NCBI GenBank assembly: GCA_905250075.1
Contig: CAJNOP010000016.1
Coordinates: 1 to 64,000, forward strand
DNA: 64,000 bases
Source: Rotaria sp. Silwood1
Lineage: Eukaryota; Rotifera; Eurotatoria; Philodinida; Philodinidae
Reading direction: 5' to 3'
The position numbers and the translations under genes are program-made. Below the pieces are notes generated by a model that made no database searches, was not told the origin of the DNA, and was given only the letters and a program-made list of their open reading frames with translations. Each line of letters starts with the position of its first letter. The first letter of the stretch is position 1. Below are positions 13,534 to 29,359 of this stretch, piece after piece.

Positions 13534-16500
13534 TTAAAATAAAATAGGTCGTTGTAATTTAATATGTGATAGAGGTTTTTGTTTTGATGATGACGCAGGA
13601 GGTTGCCACCATCCACTTGATAATTGTTGATTATCTTCAAAATGAATAAGAGACTTTTGTTGTTTAAATCGTCTTTGATATTCATTATAATGAAAATCAT
13701 TTAAAGACATTACTTTTATAAGTTTTTCTTCGTAATAACAATCGATTGGTATTAATGTTAAATTATTAATTGCTAATAAACTAATAAGATTATCATTATT
13801 TTCATCGGATGATAAATAATCATATAATGCTATTAAACGTAAAAATTCTAATTCATATTTATTTGCCATACAAAACGTAGATATAAATGAAAAATTCATA
13901 TGATCTATTTGTGGAATATATTTTTCTTTATTGATATAAATAAATGGTATATGTTGTTTTTTATTATTAGTTAATGTTAATAAACCACCATTATATGACA
14001 TAACTTGATTATAATCAATATAATCAACATTTATTGATGATGAAAGAAATCGAATAAAAAATAAACGTTTTAAACGAAATATTAAATGATCAAGTGTAAT
14101 TAATGATGAATAATTTGTTAATACAAATTTTGATGATGATGATGATTGACGAATTAAATTTTTAAATATATGAATATCATCTTCATTTATTGGTATATAT
14201 AATGAACGTAAAGAAAAATCTTCTGATGAACTTATTACATGTTCTTTTAAAAGATATTCAACTGGAAGTAGACGATCACATTGTTTTTTTATAAATGGTA
14301 CTATTTTAGAATCTAATTGAATCCATCCAGTTAGTGAAGATTGATCGAATTGCAATGATGAGTTAGTAGAAGTAGGCGTAATAGTTGGAGTATTTAGTAC
14401 TAAAATTAATTACAAAATTAGAAACTTATTGGATTCATTAAGATGTTTATATTATTAAAATAAATCTATCATTTGGCGTTAGATATTGATAATAATAAAA
14501 ACTAAATGGATGCATATATATGTCGGGAATAATTAGTTAGTTCTTTTTAAAATTTGAAATGCCTCGTAAAGAATTAAAATATAGATTTTGTATCATTGAA
14601 AGTTCAATAGACAACAATGTTTTGTGAACTAACTAGTCAACATAATAAGAGGTGAGCTATAGAATCAGTTGGATTCGAGTCTGAAAATTTTCGAGTCGAT
14701 GGTCTCTCTGATCCTCTGAGAAATGTGCAGAGTACCCTAGTCACCGAATACAGAAAAACTGGAAACAAGTATCGTGTATCTTCGAGACAACTATTCAATC
14801 TCGATTAGAAAATTTTATTGAGAGTATCAAAGTATACTTTGGCCATGTTCAGGTTCGAAAATTGTGCAGCTAACGAACTCTAGTGTCTTCCAATCTGGAA
14901 AAACTATCTTTTTTTCTATAACTCAGTTTTTAATGGTCTTTTACTCATCGATTCAAAAAAAATGCAGTTCCTCGTCAAAGTCAATCAACTCTGTCACATA
15001 ACTTGTGATCAGCCTCCACGAAATCCTGATGGTCTTAAAAGACACACACTTGAGCATAATTTAGTAACTATTAAGACCAAATGATTTAATTCCATATTGA
15101 TATATGTGCAAAACCATTTGCTAACGACATGACATTGTAAAATTGAAACACGTGTCCCTATGATTAATGAACTTTCTTAAATCTAATTTTTATGTATTGC
15201 ATATGTGTTAAATAATTCTAGATACGCTGAAAAAATCAGCACGAAAGACTTTTGTTTGGAGAAGTTATCAGTAAAAAAAAAACCCTAGCGTAAATGACGT
15301 GCCACAAAGAAGAGCATCAACTTTCACTATATATATTTTAATCTTAAAGCAACTTCGAACTGAGACAACATTGTTGAAAACGAAATAGTACGTTCTTTAG
15401 ACCACTCATGAGGCTATAATCTTGCTGAAGATTTTACCATAGATGTGGTTCATGCCATAGACTCTATTCTGAAGTTTTCGAAAGATTTTTCTCTTATGAT
15501 TAGAGAGATAGTCGCTAATTACTTTTAAATTAACAGTCAACTAAAACAGTCAATACTTTTTGCATATGTCTATGTTGAAAAAACTAATACAGAAAAATAA
15601 TTCTTCTACAGGATCAAAGTCAAATGAAAGACGAATATGTCCCGATCAATCTAAAATAGCTCATATATAAAGCAAGAAGATAAATGAGAAGGAATATGAT
15701 TTTGGAAGATAAATCTAAATTTTATTGATGACAGGGCTCAAAAGCTTATTCCCATCTACTAAAATAACTCCAAAACCATATTAACATAAGAAGTTAATTC
15801 AAGCAGATTATAGATTAAAATTTCATTATTATTAATAATGACCAAAAATGTCATAAAAACATGCAATATAGTCCTTTAAGGATTTGCAAATTAAATCAAA
15901 ATAAAATGAAATTGTTTTCATTGTAAAATACGAAAGTAATGTGTGAAGTAAAGAAATTTTGAAATTACATAAAAATCCTTTTGTATTTTCTCGATTAATC
16001 AACTCTAATTCACCGATGGCAACATTCGCTTGGAAAAAGACTTCATCTTCATGAATATGTTCTATTGACAAACCTATTATTAAATTATCCTAAGAATAGT
16101 AATAATACTTTCAATAGTATTGTTCTTGAAAAAAGAATCTGAAAGATAATCTTAGCTGATAAACTTTAGAGTTTCTATATTCATACTTATTCTTCAGTTT
16201 CAATATAACCCGATAGTCAAATACTTACATAACTAGCAAATTGAACTCATTTATCGAGATTTTATGCTTAGTCAAAGAAATATTCCGAAAGACGGTTATG
16301 AAAAATATCAAATGATTGTATATCACCACCATTGTCTTAACCAAATTCGTTTATTTTTTTAATTTCAAAAACAAACGTTCTAAGTTCTATTTTAACTTCA
16401 CATCAATCAGGTGTCTTACAATTCCAATCATTATTTTAATTACGAAATTTCAATTTTTAGTGTAGAGCCATAGAATCCAAAATTTTAGAAACCGGCTGAA

Positions 16501-18884
16501 CTCTATTTTGATAATAGCAATGAAATTTTCTAATCAGAATTGGTTAGTTGCCTAGAAAATACGGGATAGATTTTTATTTTCGATGACTAGTACACCTTAT
16601 ATATTTCTTAAATGATTAGAGTCTGTCGGATCCGAAACCAATCCGATGGACTCTAGTCGAGTGATCATCATCTGTGAATTACTAGATCAAGAATCAGTGA
16701 AAATTTCAAAAAGGTATAATAAATACATTATCCTATGAAAAATATCTTGATGTTAATTTAATTCAAGAAATTAATCATTTAGGACGATCATTAACAATAA
16801 CAGAAATTTCAATTCAAAAAATTCAACCGGTTGTTTACATGAAACTAGTAAAAAAAAAAAGTTAGCAATATTGCTCGACAAATGAACATTTTCAAGACTT
16901 AAGCACATCGATATATTATTTGGTCCACAACATATATCATGCATTATACTCAGTAATTATACCATAATAAAAATATTCATTTACATGTTAAACTATCAGA
17001 ATGTTTAATATTCATGCTTGAAGATCAAACAAATGCCAATAACATTTCTTTTTTTGAATTAATTGAGCTTTTCTATTTCCGGTATTGTGAACAAATATAA
17101 TTGTCCATTTCGATCAATAATTAATCCATTTATCATCATCGAGATCGTCAGAAATTCTGCTAAGATCAGTGTGTGTTGTGGAATGTTAAACAAGTAAATA
17201 ATTGTTTCATAGGTTTTTTGTAGATAAAACAGTCAAGCAACATTATAATTATTACCTTGAACTGTTAAAAAATTATTTTTATATATGTTTACAAAAAAAA
17301 GTCTCGATAAGAAAGTTATTTTCTAGGAAGATAAATATTTCTTTATTTCTCAAAAAAAAAAATTTCGTGGTGACTACTGAAGATAGTAATAATTTGGAGA
17401 ACAGATTGAAAAATAAATTCAATTCAAAGTATAGAAATAGTTCATAATATTTGCAGTGGTATTTTGAAAAAATTAAACCAAATATTTTGTATGATTGAGA
17501 AGGATAACACTTTTGAACAGTATATATACAATATTATTTTATCAAATAAAATTTAGAGCATTTCTTTTTTAAACAAAAAGAAATCGATTAAACGATGGTG
17601 AAGATATACAAACTTTTTTGTTACGGGACCTTCAAAACAAAAAAAAGGACGATTTTATTAACTCATGTTCTCATGCTTGCTATGTATATATATATATAGA
17701 TAAGAAACTTGAGATTATCTTTAATAAAGTTTTGTTCTCTTTCAATTGCTAAGAGACATGTTACTTTATTAGTATCATAAAACATGCCAAACGAAAAACG
17801 GAGCATAACAATTCTTCAGTTTTTAAGACTAATAATATTTACTGATACTCTTACAATTAGAAAGAATGACAAATGCTTGAACTTTGATTTCTTCCGTTGT
17901 AAAAAATATAAGTATCTTGAAAGTTGAACTTATCGAATATGTATTCTGATCTAAGATAACAAACGATTCAGATCATACATTTGATCGAGTTATCTTTTTA
18001 TTGCAGAAAGAAGCTTTCATCTGTTGTACAAAATATAAAAAAACTAAAGAAATACTTTTTTTTTTTATTAGATTATCTCTATTTGATTATCATCAGAAAT
18101 CTGATAATAGAGCCCGTTGGGTCCAATCTAAATTTTGATTTAATAGACTCTATTGAATGTACCATTGACATTCCGAAAAAACTCAAATTCAATTGATTCA
18201 CTACTGCAGATCAAATATATTGAACTGTTTTACTGAAAAATGACATACAATCTTACTCGGTGTTCTTGTTCTTTTTCTTTTAACTCTTTTGTCTATAGTC
18301 TGATTTGTATTATTTTCAATAATATTTTCTTGTAAATTTTTCCACATTTCAATATTTTTTCTAGCAGCATCTAATGTTGTAACTGGTTCTATAATAAATG
18401 ATTTTGTATTATTATTATTGTTATCATCTAATAATATTGAATTAAAACTATCAATTAAATCTTCAAAATCAATAATATAATCAATATTTTCACGTAATTT
18501 TATATAATTATTAGAATAATTTAAATGCCAAGAAAATATCTCATGCATTAATTGTACTTCATTTAATGTTATATAAATAGGTGATACAGAATTTGAAATA
18601 ACTTCTAATAAACAACGTCGCCATTTATTTTGAATTGATGATGATTTTATATCAAATAATTGTTGTTCAAAATGTCGTTGAACAAAATAACGACGACCTG
18701 AACTATAAATATAAGAAGAACAAAAGAAACTTTTATTTTCTCAAATGAAAAGAAAATAAAGTAAAAGAAAAGAAAAAATATTCACACACCGAAATATCAC
18801 TGCAATAAAAAAATTTTCATCTAGTTCTTCCCATATAAAATGTTTTAAACGACTTGATTCATCGTCAATCATAACATTTGACAT
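13534..18884 (-). CDS. Unidentified conserved-looking protein, 468 residues
   Basis: Three exons in transcript order: 18884-18790, 18702-18257, 14399-13534. The GTGTGT and GTAAGA donors and the TAG acceptors join in frame (lengths 95, 446 and 866; sum divisible by three). The second exon also reads through to a stop at 18201, so a short 3' isoform is possible, but the consensus GTAAGA donor at 18256 and matching phase favour the long form. I do not recognise the family. Visible: a short acidic N-terminus leading into a segment with FIAVIFRSGRRYFVQRHF, an asparagine run, a basic cluster (KRVKRKRTR, possible nuclear signal) near residue 170-180, a Thr/Pro/Ser linker, then a second folded-looking part that begins GWIQLDSKIVPFI and ends in a GWWQPP segment. 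No signal peptide or membrane span is evident. The second intron is 3.86 kb. The exon model is well supported; the function is unknown. Confidence 0.7.
14400..18256. other. Long second intron of the unidentified gene
   Basis: No gene is seen in this 3.86-kb intron. Around 16960-17080 on the plus strand a frame with SECLIFMLEDQTNA followed by SFFELIELF looks coding but breaks soon after, so it may be a decayed gene fragment. An AT dinucleotide run lies near 17683. Open frames near 15.8-16.1 kb (-) and 17.2-17.4 kb (+) show nothing recognisable. Confidence 0.5.
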
Positions 18885-19059
18885 TCTAAAAGCAATACTC
18901 AAGTATGATATCAACTGTCACTAATACATAATAGAATATACAAGTTGTTGGTTATATAGAGCAAAAGAAGAAAAAAGATATAATCCTGAGTATACTTCGG
19001 AAATACAAGCACCACACAACTTAGAAAAACAAAAGAAAAGAAACAAAAAAAAAAATGTC

Positions 19060-22480
<3,421 letters not shown>

Positions 22481-22832
22481 AAAGATTAAGGCAAAAAATA
22501 ATCACCGGATTAGCAAATGCTAGAAGATTTTGAAAGAAAAAGAGTTAAAAAACAAATCCTTCGAAAAAAAATGTACTTACGGGAATTGGTCTGAAATACA
22601 CGTTATAGGTAATTCATGATCATACAAGAACATAAAAGGGAGAATGTAGAAACACGATCGACGACGTTACTAGTCGCTAAAAGCAAAAACATGAAAAAAG
22701 TTATTTTTTTCTTCTCAAACAAATGACTCACTCGAACGATGCAGTCGGTATTCCTATTATTTTTGACGTACTTGATGAAACGATAGAAATACCGTAATGT
22801 TATATTTTTTTTTATGTTACGTTGTAAAAGTA

Positions 22833-22854
22833 TATTATTATTATTATTATTATA
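22833..22854. repeat. ATT trinucleotide microsatellite
   Basis: About seven consecutive ATT/TTA units between AMMECR1 and the GrpE gene. Non-coding. Confidence 0.85.
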
Positions 22855-22939
22855 TCTAGAAAACAGAAAAAGAAAAAATCTTACTCATCTTTCCGTTCTG
22901 TTTTCTTCTTGTGTGGGTTGGTAATCATAACGAAACATT

Positions 22940-22945
22940 TTTATT
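22940..22945 (-). terminator. Candidate poly(A) signal of the GrpE gene
   Basis: AATAAA on the minus strand, about 67 bases downstream of the GrpE stop codon. The hexamer is common in AT-rich DNA, so position is the main support. Confidence 0.4.
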
Positions 22946-23011
22946 TCAAATGACAAAAAAAAACAACAATAACACATCATTTCTGATTACTTGGCTTTTT
23001 CATTTTTTTTT

Positions 23012-24717
23012 CTATTGCGCAACACCAACTTGTGCAGCTCGTATTACACGATCATGAAGACGATAACCTGTTTTCATTACTTGTATAATTGTGCCACTTG
23101 ATTTTTCGGGAATTTTAGCTTGAAATAAAGCATCATGAAAATTCGGATCGAATTTATCACCTTCATTTGGTTTTATTTGTAGAAGACCATTTTTAGCAAA
23201 TATTTTTTGCATTCTTTCTTCAGTCATTACAAGTCCTTGATGAAGATTATTAAAGTCTTTTGTTAAGGCTGTTATATCTGTTGCTACTTGTTTCGGTGTA
23301 TTGACTAATGCTAGATTAAGTATATCAGCGACTTCAAGTAAATCTTTACAAAAGCCTTGTATGCCAAAGATTTTTGCATCATTCACTAGTTTAGTAAAAC
23401 GTACTCGAGTATTTTCAGTTTCAGCTAGTGCACGTTTGTAACGATCCTATAATTAAAAAAAAAAATTTAATTAAAAAAATAATATATTGCCTAACAGGTT
23501 TCATATTAAATATATCAAAGAAAAGGAACACATTTGAAATAAATTATTAACAGTAATACAATCGTGATATGTCTATGAAAAACACTGTTTCTCGGAGAAG
23601 AAAGATGATTATGAAGAACTAGACATTTTTTTTACTAAATGGTTTTTTTGACAGCTGTAAAAGATGTGAACCAGAGATAAAACCAATATCGTCCTACGTC
23701 ATTAACCTTGGAAATTTTTTCTAGTCTATATTAAAGTAATCGAGTGTGATCAAGAGAAAAATTTGAACAGACGATTTAGTCATGTTCGGAAACAAGTTCT
23801 ATACCTGTCGGATGTTAATTAACTGTTATGAATAGTACCGACTACCAGAAACCTTGATTAATGTCATTTATGCCATACAAACTTACAACTCAAATGTATA
23901 ATTAACATCAATTTTTTAAGTAGACATACGCTTGAAAAACTATATTCATAATGAAGATGTGTCTTCTGGCTTGGGATTTCTTATACAAATTTGCATACAT
24001 TTTGTCAAAACCTTGATAATCAAGTGAAGACACTCAGAGGTCTCAAGTGTCTTAGCACCTAATACATATATAGAAAAGATATATCCCTTAATTCAAAAGA
24101 ATACGTCTTCAATGTTCTATTTAATCTTAAAATAAATAGTAAAAAATTATATAATATCACACAATTAAATCTTCAATACTTGTATAATAAAAAATAAGCC
24201 AACTAAAGAAAAAAGAAGTATTCTCATTTCGATTCTTGGCGAATATCTAATTACTACTAAAATCTGTTGTACTTAAAAAAACAAACCAATCAAATGTAAT
24301 ATATTCATCGAATATTAGTTTTCTATAAATTTCTATTTAGTAACATTTTGAATAATTTTACCTTAAATTCATTTATTTCTTCATTTAATTTTGTATTTTG
24401 TTCAAGAAGTTGTTTTACATCAACGTCCGATTTTTGTTCAGTTTGAGATTGATTTTCTACGTTTTGAGTCGGTGACGATGTTGTTGTTGTTGTTGTTGTT
24501 TCATTTTGTTTTTGTTCTTGTGAAGGTGTATTCGTAGATGAATATCTAAACTAACACATATAGATTAAAAAATAAATGAATCAATTTCAATTTAATCATT
24601 AAACAATCACCTAAATAGTGATGATAAACGTGACGCATTCACAAATGTTGATCGAGAAAAAACACCAGTACGACTAAGTACTTGCCGTACAAATAGACAA
24701 TTTGACAGAAGACTCAT
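23012..24717 (-). CDS. GRPEL1: GrpE homologue, mitochondrial Hsp70 nucleotide-exchange factor
   Basis: Three exons: 24717-24611, 24545-24362, 23446-23012; 241 residues, phases exact. The first 40 residues are rich in Arg, Ser and hydrophobics without acids, as in a mitochondrial presequence (MSLLSNCLFVRQVLSRTG). A Gln/Thr/Ser linker with a Thr run follows, then the coiled-coil dimerisation helix (VKQLLEQNTKLNEEINEFK), the signature DRYKRALAETENTRVRF, then IFGIQGFCKDLLEVADIL. The C-terminal beta domain shows DPNFHDALFQ and a final GYRLHDRVIRAAQVGVA. GrpE releases ADP from mitochondrial Hsp70 in the matrix during import and folding. Human GRPEL1 is about 217 residues; the linker explains the difference. 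Resemblance is stronger to GRPEL1 than to GRPEL2, but paralogue choice is tentative. Confidence 0.95.
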
Positions 24718-26317
24718 TTATGCAGTTGATGATGAATATAAAAAAGACAAAGATCTAAAATTAAAAAAAAACTTGCATCAGCAATAGAGTTCGATTTTAA
24801 ATAAACAACCCTAAAAAAAGAAAACAACACCAGATGATCAATGGTAAATTATGGAAAACATTACATGCTTATACATTATTCGAAAGATGGCATTAATTGA
24901 TTATACAAAGAGAAGAAAAGAAACATTTTTGTTTTATTATATTTTCAATAATCATCAAACATTCAAGTTTTTTTCTTGTTTTCGCACAAATATTTTGTAA
25001 CTATTTTATTGCTAAAGATTGAAACCGAATATTACAGAACATACAATGTAAAATTTTGTGTACACATGAATTCGAGTCTTAAAAGTGTTGCTATCTGATG
25101 AATTTTCCTAATTGAAAAGCAAAACTATCGAAAATATCTGAAAGAAAGCATTAATAAATTGATGGACTCATAGTAAAACCATTAGGTGGTTGCTTTTTTT
25201 CTTTTTTTCTTTTTCAGAGTTTTTTTTAAAAGTATTTAATAAATGTTTTTGCGAATGACACAATAAACATTGCAATTCAAACGAGAGCGTTATTTTTTTA
25301 CCTCTCATTCGCATCATCTTTGCACAGGTATGCCATCTTAAATCATCGAAGCTAGGATTTATCTTTTGATCATATCATATTTATATTGTTTATCTGAAAG
25401 GCTTAAACTTCTACTGTCAAAAAGATTTTATTTTCGTTCTATACTGTATCGTTTAAATTTATTATTCAAAAAAAAGACAAAGAAAACTAATACAATCCAA
25501 ACAAAGCCTTTCACATAAACTTTGTAATAGAAACATGAAAGCATCATTTTTTTTGGATTAGCCAAATTTCTGTTTTTTTTTTATTTTTTTGTTTTTAGTC
25601 AAAGAAATGGTCTCTCATGCAAATATTCTCATACATAAATATAAATCTTTATATACATTTATATCAACTCATTTAGCTACGTTAATCACTCGTCATCAGT
25701 GTCGCACAATGCCGTCAACAATAACAATAAAAAAAGACTTGCGTAAGACAAACACGATAAGATTGTTATGTGAACGAGGAAATAAAAACGAAGGAAAAAC
25801 GTAATAGAGCAGTCCACATGAGAGTAAAGCATAATTTTTTTTCTTATGCTTGTTCGCTCGTTTTTCTTCCATGTCGATCTGTCTTTCTACCGATCGTTAA
25901 GCCATTAATTGTTTCACATCGTTCAATTTTATAGCAACCAGTCAGCTACTATAAACATTATTTTCTTGTCGTATTTGCTACGATAACTATTACTATTCTC
26001 TTCCGTTTATTTACTACATTTTTCAATATTTTACAATAACAGTCAGAAAAAACAGTAGAAAAAAAACAAGCGTCCGCAAGGAGATATATAATAGAAAAGT
26101 TTTTATACACGTACGTTGCACTATTACAAGTACAAATGGCACACAAAATTTATTTTTCATCAAAATGTGTCTTTTTCTTGATATATTTCTTCAACAAATT
26201 TTAATTCTATGTGACACTTCACTTTCTATTATTATCAACGAATTTTTTTCGAATATCAATGAAAGAAAACAATATTCTATTTTGAGACCTGTGAGCAATT
26301 CTTTGTTCGAAATATTC
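24718..26317. other. Divergent intergenic region with both promoters
   Basis: It lies between the start of the GrpE gene (-) and the nicotinamidase gene (+), so both promoters should be here. No consensus element can be assigned. A frame that opens at an ATG at 26165 runs without a stop into the first nicotinamidase exon and is an alternative N-terminus for that gene. Confidence 0.55.
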
Positions 26318-27881
26318 ATGGGGTCCAAAGGTTCGTTTAGATTTTGTTTTTTTTTTTTTTTTTTTTTTTACAATTTTATCTGCCTACTCAATTATTTATT
26401 TTATTGATGTTTGTTTTTATTGGTTTTTTTAAAGGATCGTCCATGTCATATATACCTGATGATAACAATCCATTCAATTCTTTAAGACGAAGTAATTTTT
26501 CTTATGAAGAATATAAAAATTGTTTTAGATATTTTGATTTCCAAAAGTAATGTTACAACATCTACATGAAAGAAAATAAAAATATTTCCTTTCTTTTTGT
26601 TTAGACAAGGTTTTTGGACTCGTGGAGATTTTCGTCGTTTTCTCAATGCACTCTTTTCTAATAAAAAAGGACCCCATTTGATATTAAACGAACAGATTGA
26701 TGAATATTTTCATGAAACTGATTTTAATCAAGATAAAAAAATTGATTTTGACGAATTTCTACGAGCATGGAGAAAACCAATTAAATGTGTAACTAAATGG
26801 TAAAACTATTGAATCTCTTCTAGTTTTGTTTTCATAGGCTGTAAGACCTGTTAGTGCACTTGTGATAATCGATGTTCAAAATGATTTTATTTCTGGATCA
26901 TTAGCTCTTCATTCTTGTCCTGCTAATCATCAAGGTTTATTTATATCAAAATTATCCCTATTTTTTTCTTAAATATTTTATGATGATTTCTTTTTTTATT
27001 TATAGGAGAAGAAGTTGTCCCTGTTATCAATCAAGTTATTCGCACTGTTAATTTTGATGTTATTGTATATACATATGATTGGCATCCATCAAATCATGTA
27101 TCTTTTTACGAAAATCGTCATTTAAGAAAAATATCACCTAAAAGTCGTGTATGTCCAAAAAAAAAAATTTTGTAAAAATAAATATTATTATGATTTGTGT
27201 TTTTATTATTCAGATTAGTGCTGATGCAGCAAAGGTACATGATAAAGTTATTTTTGTCGGATCTTCTAAATTAACTGATTCAATAGAACAAGTTCTTTGG
27301 CCAGCACATTGTATCCAAAATACACATGGCGCTGCTTTGCACCCGGATTTAATCCAGGTTAAGAATGCTATACATCTCTATAAAGGAACCAATTCTGAAA
27401 TAGATTCTTACTCAGCATTTTGGGATAATATGAAATTAAGTAAAACAAGTCTTGATGATCAACTTAAACAACGTTTTGTAACTGATGTTTATGTTGTTGG
27501 TATGGCTACAGATGTTTGTGTTGGTATGTTTTAGTGTTTTTATTTAAAAAAATATTTGTTTTTGATTCTTATCTTAGCTTCAACAGCAACGCATGCTATT
27601 GAAAATAATTATCGAACTGTATTAATTGAAGATGCATGTCGTGGTGTAAGTAAAGATGCAATTGAAGCTAAACAAAAAGAACTTAATAAAATTGGCTGTA
27701 TTTTTGTTAATTCAGATGTTGTAAGAAAAAAAAGCATTTTCTATTTCTTTTCTTTTTCTTTATAATTCAATTAATAATTAAGGTAGCTGCAATGGTAGCT
27801 GGTGACGATCGTCGACCTAAAATAGCACGTGCTATGTTTGTTGAAAATCTCAAAGCAATTGGTCGTTATCATCCTCGGTAA
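26318..27881 (+). CDS. Naam: Nicotinamidase with N-terminal EF-hand region
   Basis: Eight exons: 26318-26330, 26435-26546, 26605-26788, 26838-26934, 27006-27148, 27214-27523, 27578-27720, 27783-27881; 366 residues, all phases exact. The enzyme hydrolyses nicotinamide to nicotinate and ammonia in NAD salvage. The first 103 residues hold one good calcium loop (Asp81 to Glu92, DFNQDKKIDFDE) and a weaker one near 39-50. The isochorismatase-fold domain shows the catalytic triad Asp115 (IIDVQNDF), Lys240 (LYKG) and Cys285 (ATDVCVAS), and metal ligands Asp160 and His162 (YDWHPSNH) and His215 (WPAHC). Domain order and length match the Drosophila Naam type. The start is uncertain: ATG 26318 gives MGSKG plus the second exon, but the same frame is open back to ATG 26165, which would add 51 residues. 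The first intron carries a 23-base T run. Confidence 0.92.
26347..26369. repeat. Poly-T run in first nicotinamidase intron
   Basis: Twenty-three consecutive T, within the putative first intron (26331-26434). It may act as an extended polypyrimidine tract although it sits about 65 bases from the acceptor. Confidence 0.85.
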
Positions 27882-29359
27882 ATGGACTCAACAACAAAAA
27901 GACAAAAAAAGACAAAAAAAGACAATATACAAGTGCCTCTCATTTGTTCTAAGTTTTTTTCTTTTTTCTCCTACCCCTTTTGCGTGCACTCGATGGGTAG
28001 CTAATGCCAACGCAGTTACTGATTTCTCTCTTTTGAAGTTTTTATTTTTGCTCTCAATAAATACGCAATGTGTCCATGCTGTACACTCCACATGCACTCT
28101 CTCCTATCTATCTTCTTCCTTTCACATACGTACACACATACACACCTATGTCCTCTTAAAGAAAAGAAAAACAAAACGAGTAAAGAAGAAATTTCTTTTT
28201 TTTTATATTTGATCCGAATTTAACGTGATGATGTTTGTCTTTTTCTCATTTTGCACATACAAATTTGTGTATGTTCTTTTGTTTTTTGCCTATGTCAAAA
28301 ATAAAATAAATAACATTATAATATAACGATTAATCTAATTACAATTCGAACAAAATAGACATTCGATCAGAGTTAAAAAGTATGCATGTCTAACTGAAAT
28401 ACGATTCTCGAGAGCTTTTGTTTTCTTCGACGAAAAATACAGTGTATGTAATAGAATGAAACATTAACAATTGCGTCTTTCTACATCCGTTGCTATATTT
28501 AGAATCATCTAAAATTTCATTCAATTCAAAAGCTTAAAAAAATATTATGATAGATTCTATAAAAAGATATCTAAAGCAAATACATAACGAATGATTTGTT
28601 TGGCTCTATTTTAAAAATACAGAGTGTATTTTGAACTAAAATATTGTTGTTTATGAATCATGCTTCAGATTGCTTTGTTTGCATCATGTTGTTGGTAGGT
28701 GTGTTTGCATGTCTCTCTTTTTACGTCGTTGAGAGTTTATACAAATTTTGTTGTTGTTTACGCTTCATCATTTATTTACACTTGGTGAAGAAAAAAGGAG
28801 AATTAACACAGTTAATGCTTTTTTTGATGTTTCGGGATATTATAAAAACAAAAAAATGTGCAAGAACAAAGTTGTTTCATGTAATATTACGATTTTCATT
28901 TCAAAGTACAGAATACAAAGAACGAAAGAAAAAAGCTATTTAAATCGTGCCATCAGTATCTTCATCATCTGATTATATTCATCGCCATACGAATTGGTAA
29001 ATAGAATAACATTTACTCTATGCTTGTTAACAGATATTTAGCTAAAATTTCCTTTGAGATGTAGTTGTCGTAGTCTGAGGTCATTTAGGTCTCATGAATA
29101 AATTGACAATACATTTTATTTTAATCGACGAATTGCGTTTTAATAATTTTCGAGACATTTCAGGAGAAAAGAAAAGCTTTCGTTATTCTGCTCAATTTCA
29201 ATATGAAGCTTCACAATTCTCTTTCTCTTCCTAACAGAAACAGTCTTCTTTTAATATATTTTTTTTCTTTCTTATTCGTACCTTTCTCTTTTTTTTTCAT
29301 TTTGATCAAGTGATCTAACAAGTAAAAATTCATAAATTTCTACAGCAAATACAACAACA
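27882..29359. other. Intergenic region between nicotinamidase and the STYXL1-like gene
   Basis: No gene is seen. The open frames here (up to 127 codons at 27829-28212) begin inside the last nicotinamidase exon in another frame or are low complexity. Several AATAAA hexamers near 28050-28310 could end the nicotinamidase transcript. The pyrimidine-rich stretch near 29220-29345 directly precedes the next start and may include a 3' splice site for an untranslated exon (TACAG at 29341-29345). Confidence 0.5.

Larger units (their letters stand above)
22481..23011. other. Spacer between AMMECR1 start and GrpE stop
   Basis: About 530 bases between two minus-strand genes. It contains the GrpE 3' end with a poly(A) signal candidate, an ATT trinucleotide run at about 22833-22854, and presumably the promoter and 5' untranslated region of AMMECR1. 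A sequence resembling a splice junction near 22583-22590 may mark an untranslated first exon, but this cannot be settled here. Confidence 0.5.

Noticed and set aside
27829-28212. 127-codon plus-strand frame overlapping the end of the nicotinamidase gene
   Set aside because: It is in another frame of the last exon and then runs into low-complexity 3' sequence.
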